Source: CAZWHE01 sp964633825
GTDB taxonomy: Bacteria; Planctomycetota; B15-G4; CAYZWU01
Direction: 5' to 3'
Length of the DNA: 18,659 nt
NCBI GenBank assembly: GCA_964633825.1
Contig: CAZWHE010000071.1
Span: 1 to 18,659, forward strand
Position numbers and translations under genes: made by a program. The notes under the pieces are model-generated. The model worked only from the letters and a program-made list of their open reading frames with translations, was not told the DNA's origin and ran no database searches. Positions within the stretch are counted from its first letter, which is position 1. Each line of letters begins with the position of its first letter. Shown here piece after piece: positions 14,335-18,659 of the stretch.

Positions 14335-15381
14335 TTGAGTGAGATCTGGCGCTGGATCGGGGACGAAGAAGTCCTGAATTCATTTGTAACGGAGCGTTCC
14401 ACTCTCCTGCTGGCGGTGCTCATCCTGGTCTCTCTCGCCGTGCTGTGCAAATCGGCAAGCCTGATGATTGACGGCGCGGTCAACCTGGCCCGCCGAACAG
14501 GCCTTCCCGAGATCGTGATCGGCGCGACGATCATCTCTCTCGGAACAACCATGCCCGAGATGTTCGTTTCCGTTGTTGCGGCATGGATGGGCAAGTCGGG
14601 CCTGGCCCTGGGCAACGGCGTGGGGTCGATTATCTGCGACACGGGGCTGATCCTGGGGCTCACCTGCCTCGTTGCCAAGGTTCCCGTCAACCGCTACATC
14701 CTCAATCGAACGGGCTGGGTCCAGGTCGGATCGGCTACGCTTCTTGTTCTCATCGCGCTCGTGTCCTACCTTTTATCCGAAGGGAATCCCATTCTCCAGA
14801 GGTGGGTCGGCTTTCTCTTCCTCCTGCTCCTCGCCGGCTATCTCTTCCTCTCTTATCGATGGGCCAGGCAGGGAAGCGACGCCCCGCGGGGTGAAGGAAT
14901 TCCCTCAGAATCGGGTGTGGGGAAAGCGATTCTGCTTATTCTTGTCGGGCTGGCGGGCGTTATTGCCGGCAGCCGCATGCTTGTTCCCTGTGCGGCCGAG
15001 GTTGCGCGGCGCGTCGGCGTGCCCGATGACGTCATTGCCGCCACTCTCGTTGCCTTCGGCACTTCCATACCCGAATTGATCACGGCCGTCACGGCGATCC
15101 GCAAGGGTCATCCCGAGATCACACTGGGAAACATTGTGGGCGCCGATGTTCTCAACTGTCTTTTCGTCATAGGAGCCGCCGCCGCCGCCAGTCCCCTGGC
15201 CGTGCCGATGACGTTTTTCACCTTCCATTTCCCCGCCATGATCGTGATCCTCTACTCGCTTCGCTTTTTCATTTATATGAACAGGGACGGCCGTTTCAAA
15301 AGGTGGCAGGGGAGTTGGATGCTGGCTGTCTACCTCGCTTATCTCTTGCTTCAGTATTGCCTCGACTTGGGGGCCGATTAA
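14335..15381 (+). CDS. CaCA-family sodium/calcium (cation) exchanger, YrbG-like
   Basis: Inner-membrane antiporter exchanging Ca2+ or similar cations for Na+/H+/K+. Seen: 348 residues, about 10 membrane segments. Two inverted alpha-repeats: ATIISLGTTMPEMFVSV (64-80) with GNGVGSIICDTG (93-104), and AATLVAFGTSIPELITAV (235-252) with GNIVGADVLN (265-274). The paired acidic residues E75 and E247 in the 'G-T-S/T-x-PE' motifs are the transport ligands of the family. The second repeat has A-D where N-type relatives carry S-N ('GSNIFN'), a mild departure. Start TTG, with AAGGAGG upstream. Ion specificity is not determinable. It is convergent with the TolC gene (23-bp gap). Confidence 0.9.
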   Translation: MSEIWRWIGDEEVLNSFVTERSTLLLAVLILVSLAVLCKSASLMIDGAVNLARRTGLPEIVIGATIISLGTTMPEMFVSVVAAWMGKSGLALGNGVGSIICDTGLILGLTCLVAKVPVNRYILNRTGWVQVGSATLLVLIALVSYLLSEGNPILQRWVGFLFLLLLAGYLFLSYRWARQGSDAPRGEGIPSESGVGKAILLILVGLAGVIAGSRMLVPCAAEVARRVGVPDDVIAATLVAFGTSIPELITAVTAIRKGHPEITLGNIVGADVLNCLFVIGAAAAASPLAVPMTFFTFHFPAMIVILYSLRFFIYMNRDGRFKRWQGSWMLAVYLAYLLLQYCLDLGAD

Positions 15382-15404
15382 CCGGGTTAAATCTTCAAAC
15401 CGGG

Positions 15405-16739
15405 TCAACCCTGATCGCCTCCCTCGAGAAGGATCTGATTCACCCTGAGCCGGGAAAGGGACTTTTCCAAATCGATCATGGCCGTTACGGCCTCTTCGAG
15501 GCGGACTGCAGCTTCGAGCAGGCTCCGGACCGATCGGCGTCCCGACTCGACAAGGCTTCTTTCGAGAGAAACGCTTTTCTGCAGCTCGGGAATGATCTTG
15601 TGGGCATAAAGCTTCCGGCCGGCTTCCAGGTTTTTCCAGCGCGAGCTCGATTCCGCCCACTCGTCGAGAAGGCGGCAGGCGCTCTCCTCGATCGAAATTT
15701 CGGCCAGGCGGACAGCAGCCCGGGCGCTCTGTATGGAGCCCTGGTTCCGATCGACCAGCGGGAGCGGGATCTGCAGGAAGGCGCCGGCGTAATCATCGCG
15801 GTCGTTCCCCATCTCGGCTCCGCGGGAGTATCCGAGCCCGGCTGTCAGGTCGGTCCATGCGCCGCTCTCCCTCAGCTCGAGCTCGGCGCGGGCCGTCGCG
15901 ATCTTTCTGTCCAGCTGAATGATCTCGCTGTTTCGGCTCAGTATTTTTCTTGCAGCCTCTGCAGGATCGAGAGGATGCCAAAGGGGTAATTCATCCCGGC
16001 AGGCCGCGATGCTGCCTGCCTCGAGTCCGAGCTTTCCCTCCAGGTTGCGGAGAAGGCCTTCTTCCTCCGCCTTGGCTTCCTGGAGCGACACGGCGGTGCG
16101 GTGGGCGGACAATCTGTAGGAAATGAGATCGAGATCGGACACACGTCCTCTTTTGTTCATTTCCTGCCCCAGCGCGAAGGTCTGCTGTTTCAGTTCGTGC
16201 ATGCGCGCCAGCGCATCGGTTTTCCGGCGGGTCAATACGGCGGCGAAGTATGTTTGCGCGCATTCAGCCATCAACCCATTGCGGAGATGGAACCAGGCCG
16301 CTTCCGCTTCGTTCCTCTTCGCCCGGGCGAGACCGACCCGGGCATCGGCCTTGCCGGCCGTTTCGAAGCGCTGCGCAATCCGCACCCTGTTCCGGGCATT
16401 GCCGAAACCCATGTCGTCGATGGGCATCATTTCGGTCTCTAAAGTGAGCACGGGATTTGGAGGGTACGATCCCTGAACGACGGCGCCCGTTTCGCGGGCT
16501 ATTTTTTCCTTCTCCGCACGGAGTCGCGGGCTTTGGTCAACGAGCTCGAGGATCTCGGACAGGCCGATTTCGCGGGAGGCCGCTATCGATGACGCATCGC
16601 ATGATGCAGAGGCCCCATGCGCCGGTTCGCGCCGCAAGGGAGAAGCCCGTCCGGGTGAAAAGGGAGCGGGGGGCGGCTCGGATACGTTCACGCATCCTGT
16701 GATGATCATAACGGCCATAACGATCAGGCGGCGCGGCAT
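15405..16739 (-). CDS. TolC/CzcC-type outer-membrane efflux lipoprotein
   Basis: Outer membrane factor forming a trimeric channel for export. Seen: 444 residues. Short signal MPRRLIVMAVMIITG with Cys16 in lipobox I-T-G-C, so it is lipidated. The Pro-rich mature start is typical of lipidated factors. NPVLTLETEMMPIDD (after about 100) resembles CzcC/CusC proteins, then long heptad-rich helices and two repeats: FETAGKADARVGLARAKRN with LRNGLMAECAQTYFAAVL, and SGAWTDLTAGLGYSRGAEMG with IQIPLP-like LQIPLPLVDRNQGSIQSARA. AGGAG lies 6 nt before the ATG. It is the last gene of a minus-strand operon, 9 bp after an ABC permease, so metal or drug export with that ABC pair is more likely than with an RND pump (inference). 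Confidence 0.85.
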   Translation of the reverse strand: MPRRLIVMAVMIITGCVNVSEPPPAPFSPGRASPLRREPAHGASASCDASSIAASREIGLSEILELVDQSPRLRAEKEKIARETGAVVQGSYPPNPVLTLETEMMPIDDMGFGNARNRVRIAQRFETAGKADARVGLARAKRNEAEAAWFHLRNGLMAECAQTYFAAVLTRRKTDALARMHELKQQTFALGQEMNKRGRVSDLDLISYRLSAHRTAVSLQEAKAEEEGLLRNLEGKLGLEAGSIAACRDELPLWHPLDPAEAARKILSRNSEIIQLDRKIATARAELELRESGAWTDLTAGLGYSRGAEMGNDRDDYAGAFLQIPLPLVDRNQGSIQSARAAVRLAEISIEESACRLLDEWAESSSRWKNLEAGRKLYAHKIIPELQKSVSLERSLVESGRRSVRSLLEAAVRLEEAVTAMIDLEKSLSRLRVNQILLEGGDQG

Positions 16740-16748
16740 CGTTGTCTC

Positions 16749-17951
16749 CTACTGGTATCTGATGGCGTCCACCATCCGGAGGCGGAGCGCGCGGCAAGCG
16801 GGCACCAGGGCGCCGCAGGTGCCGATGAAAAACGCCGCGGCCAGGGCCCATGCGAAAACAGGCCAGTCCACGCGGACGCGGAAAGCCGCCATGGGGATCT
16901 TCATGGGGAGACCGTTGGCGAGCGTTCCCAGAATGCTTCCCAGGAAACCTCCGGCAAGCGATATGAGAATCGATTCGGTCATGATCCCGGACAGGACGCT
17001 CGTTTTCGAGAAGCCGATCACCTGAAGGGTTCCGATCTCGCGAACGCGCCCCATGACGGATGTATACATGGTGTTCATCCCCGCCACGACGCCTCCGATG
17101 AGGATGATCAGGGCCATGGCGTGGGCGAACTGGCGGAAGTAGTCGAAGCCTTCGGCAAAATCGGCGAAATATTCCTGCTCGGGAAAGGCCTTCACCTGGA
17201 ACTGTTCGTCCGTTGAGAGCATCTTGCACAGCTCGGCCATCTTTTGCGGGTCTTTCAGCTTGACGCGCATGAAGGAGTAATCCTGCCTCTTGAGATAGAG
17301 GCGGAGGTCCTCGACGTGGGCCCATATTTCGCTTTCCATGATCGTGCCGGGCGCGTCGGAGCGCCCCACCCCCGTCCAATCCGTCCCGAGAAAGCGGAGC
17401 TTGCGCCCCACGGAGAGATCTTCGTCGGAAACACCGATCCGTGTGGCCGCCATGCCGCCGACGGCCAGTTCTTGCCGGTCCTGACGGGGAAGGCGTCCTT
17501 CCAAAAGGCGGACATGGCTGTTTGCGGCTATGGCTGTCTGGGGATCGACGCCGTGGACATTTCCGCGCTGCCGCCCTTTTCGAAAGGCTTGCCCGCCGAT
17601 CACGTCCACGTTGAGGCCGATATAGACTTCGGACGATATCAGGGGCTCGTTCAGCGTCCCCCACTCTTCGGTGCGCACGAACTCTTTGGCTTCTTCATAG
17701 AGCTTGCTGCGAATCAGGTCGCAATCTTTTTCAGATATGGATGAAAGCACGCACGTTTGGGCCTTCTTGGAGATAATAATCATGTTGTCGGGGTCACCCG
17801 TCTCCCGGAACGTGGCGGCCAGAGACCGGCTGAAAGCCGCCATGAAAACCACGGCGGCCACAACAAGGGCAAGCCCCGTTATGGTGAGAGCCGTGCGTGT
17901 CTTGCGGCGCACGAGATTTCGGATGCTGTAGCGAAACGGCAGCTGTGTCAT
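16749..17951 (-). CDS. MacB/FtsX-family ABC transporter permease
   Basis: Membrane subunit of a mechanotransmission-type ABC exporter or lipoprotein-handling complex. Seen: 400 residues, TM1 about 20-40 after a basic start (YSIRNLVRRKTRTALT), a large periplasmic domain (about 41-270), then three C-terminal TM segments (about 277-300, 325-345, 365-385). The FtsX-type coupling motif RVREIGTLQVIGFSKTSVL follows TM2, and the protein ends PACRALRLRMVDAIRYQ, as is normal for the family. It has no ATPase domain. Its stop is 9 bp before the TolC gene, and it lies 16 bp after another permease of the same fold. The Shine-Dalgarno is poor (AGGA 14 nt upstream). Substrate unknown. Confidence 0.9.
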   Translation of the reverse strand: MTQLPFRYSIRNLVRRKTRTALTITGLALVVAAVVFMAAFSRSLAATFRETGDPDNMIIISKKAQTCVLSSISEKDCDLIRSKLYEEAKEFVRTEEWGTLNEPLISSEVYIGLNVDVIGGQAFRKGRQRGNVHGVDPQTAIAANSHVRLLEGRLPRQDRQELAVGGMAATRIGVSDEDLSVGRKLRFLGTDWTGVGRSDAPGTIMESEIWAHVEDLRLYLKRQDYSFMRVKLKDPQKMAELCKMLSTDEQFQVKAFPEQEYFADFAEGFDYFRQFAHAMALIILIGGVVAGMNTMYTSVMGRVREIGTLQVIGFSKTSVLSGIMTESILISLAGGFLGSILGTLANGLPMKIPMAAFRVRVDWPVFAWALAAAFFIGTCGALVPACRALRLRMVDAIRYQ

Positions 17952-17967
17952 GGGTTGTTCAGTGGTC

Positions 17968-18659
17968 CTAGTCTACATTTCTCAGTGATTTCACGATATC
18001 GATTCGGGACGCTCGCAGCGCAGGCAGAAATCCTCCGGCCAGCCCCACGGCGAAAGACGCCGCGATGCCTATCGCCAGGATGGAGGGACTCATAAAAAGA
18101 GGGACTGTAAAGCCCCGCACGGCGATGGTCTGCCCGGAGAAGCTCAGGATCAGGAAAACGGTGATGCAGCCGAGCGCCCCGCCCAGGAAACTGAGAGCGA
18201 TTGATTCGCTCAGAACGAGCTTCATGATTCGCGACCGCTCGAACCCGAGCGACCGGAGGACGCCGATCTCCTGGGTTCGGTCGTGGGTGGACATGCTGAT
18301 CGTGTTGGCGATGCAGAGAAGGATCACCAGCGAAGCGAAAGCGATCACATAACCCGCGTAGCGCAGCATGTCGTTGAGGTCATCGATGGCATGATCGAGC
18401 GCGACCCGAAGAGGTTCGGCGTGGACGTTGACGGGAAAATCGATGGCCGCGATCGCCGAAAGCACGGCTTCCGTGTTCTCTCTATCGTCGATGGAAACGA
18501 ATATCTGGTTCGCCACCCCACGCTTCCCGTCCGCCTCCTGCAAAAAGACGCGGTCGGTGATTATAATGTTTCGATAAGCCGGCTCGCGGGGCGTGAAGAC
18601 GCCGGCCATGAAAAGAGAGAGGTCGTCAAAGTCGGCCATGACGAACTCTTTTCCCTCTT
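17968..18659 (-). CDS. FtsX/MacB-family ABC permease, C-terminal part (cut by window edge)
   Basis: The frame is open through the right edge (residues before the internal Met read EGKEFV), so this is the C-terminal half of a permease whose start lies outside. Seen: periplasmic part, then three membrane segments: AGYVIAFASLVILLCIANTI, ESIALSFLGGALGCITVFLI and AIGIAASFAVGLAGGFLPAL. The motif RTQEIGVLRSLGFERSRIMK after the first of these is the FtsX-like coupling helix, and the end ALRASRIDIVKSLRNV is characteristic. It is 16 bp before the second permease, so the two probably form a heterodimer with an ATPase encoded further upstream (not visible). Confidence 0.88.
   Translation of the reverse strand, partial: EGKEFVMADFDDLSLFMAGVFTPREPAYRNIIITDRVFLQEADGKRGVANQIFVSIDDRENTEAVLSAIAAIDFPVNVHAEPLRVALDHAIDDLNDMLRYAGYVIAFASLVILLCIANTISMSTHDRTQEIGVLRSLGFERSRIMKLVLSESIALSFLGGALGCITVFLILSFSGQTIAVRGFTVPLFMSPSILAIGIAASFAVGLAGGFLPALRASRIDIVKSLRNVD

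Noticed and set aside
15376..15410. Possible bidirectional terminator (TTAACCGGGTTAA plus repeated AACCGGGT)
   Set aside because: The stems are only 4-6 bp and no T-tract follows on either strand; kept only as a short palindrome and direct repeat.

Overview
The window looks like chromosomal core sequence from an uncultured Gram-negative bacterium. GC content is mid-to-high 50s percent by eye. Four genes have lipoprotein or signal-peptide N-termini of the outer-membrane type (6125-7311, 5853-6116, 12395-13606, 15405-16739), and there is a TolC-family outer membrane factor plus a class II poly(A) polymerase beside a separate CCA enzyme. The pilin-like fold at 2347, a CCA enzyme with the HRADCLASH-type tail, HEAT-repeat proteins and frequent TTG starts recall Planctomycetes/PVC or neighbouring candidate phyla. 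This placement is a weak inference. No tRNA, rRNA, CRISPR, IS element, integrase or phage gene was seen.

Layout, left to right. 1-897 (+): UbiA-family prenyltransferase, possibly cut at the left edge. 932-2239 (-): CCA-adding tRNA nucleotidyltransferase, divergent from 2347-2976 (+), a membrane-anchored pilin-like protein. 2997-4637 (-): membrane-anchored HEAT-repeat protein, divergent from 4679-5656 (+), a DusB-like tRNA-dihydrouridine synthase. 5661-5705: three copies of a 15-bp tandem repeat. 5853-7311 (+): a small lipoprotein followed by a TPR lipoprotein whose reading frame is broken at a T7 run. 10953-7313 (-): a tight operon of two M16 peptidase-family genes (one catalytic, one degenerate) and miaA. 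11078-12394 (+): poly(A) polymerase. 14154-12395 (-): a ferritin-like diiron protein, then a secreted gluzincin-like protein that lacks the catalytic Glu. 14335-15381 (+): CaCA cation exchanger. 18659-15405 (-): two FtsX/MacB-type ABC permeases and a TolC-type lipoprotein, the downstream part of an export operon whose ATPase and adaptor, if present, lie beyond the right edge.

Functional themes: RNA metabolism is over-represented (CCA addition, dihydrouridine, i6A37 modification, polyadenylation), mixed with envelope and export genes. Every opposed gene pair ends tail-to-tail within about 35 bp (0 and 1 bp in two cases) with no recognisable terminator. The shared divergent spacers carry several perfect palindromes. 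I do not see a convincing wholly new multi-gene system. The best leads are the homopolymer-split TPR lipoprotein and its small lipoprotein partner, the E-to-H gluzincin pseudoenzyme with a zinc-ribbon-like N-terminus, the pilin-fold protein lacking a prepilin leader, the MiaA with an altered Walker A motif, and the palindrome over the cca start region.
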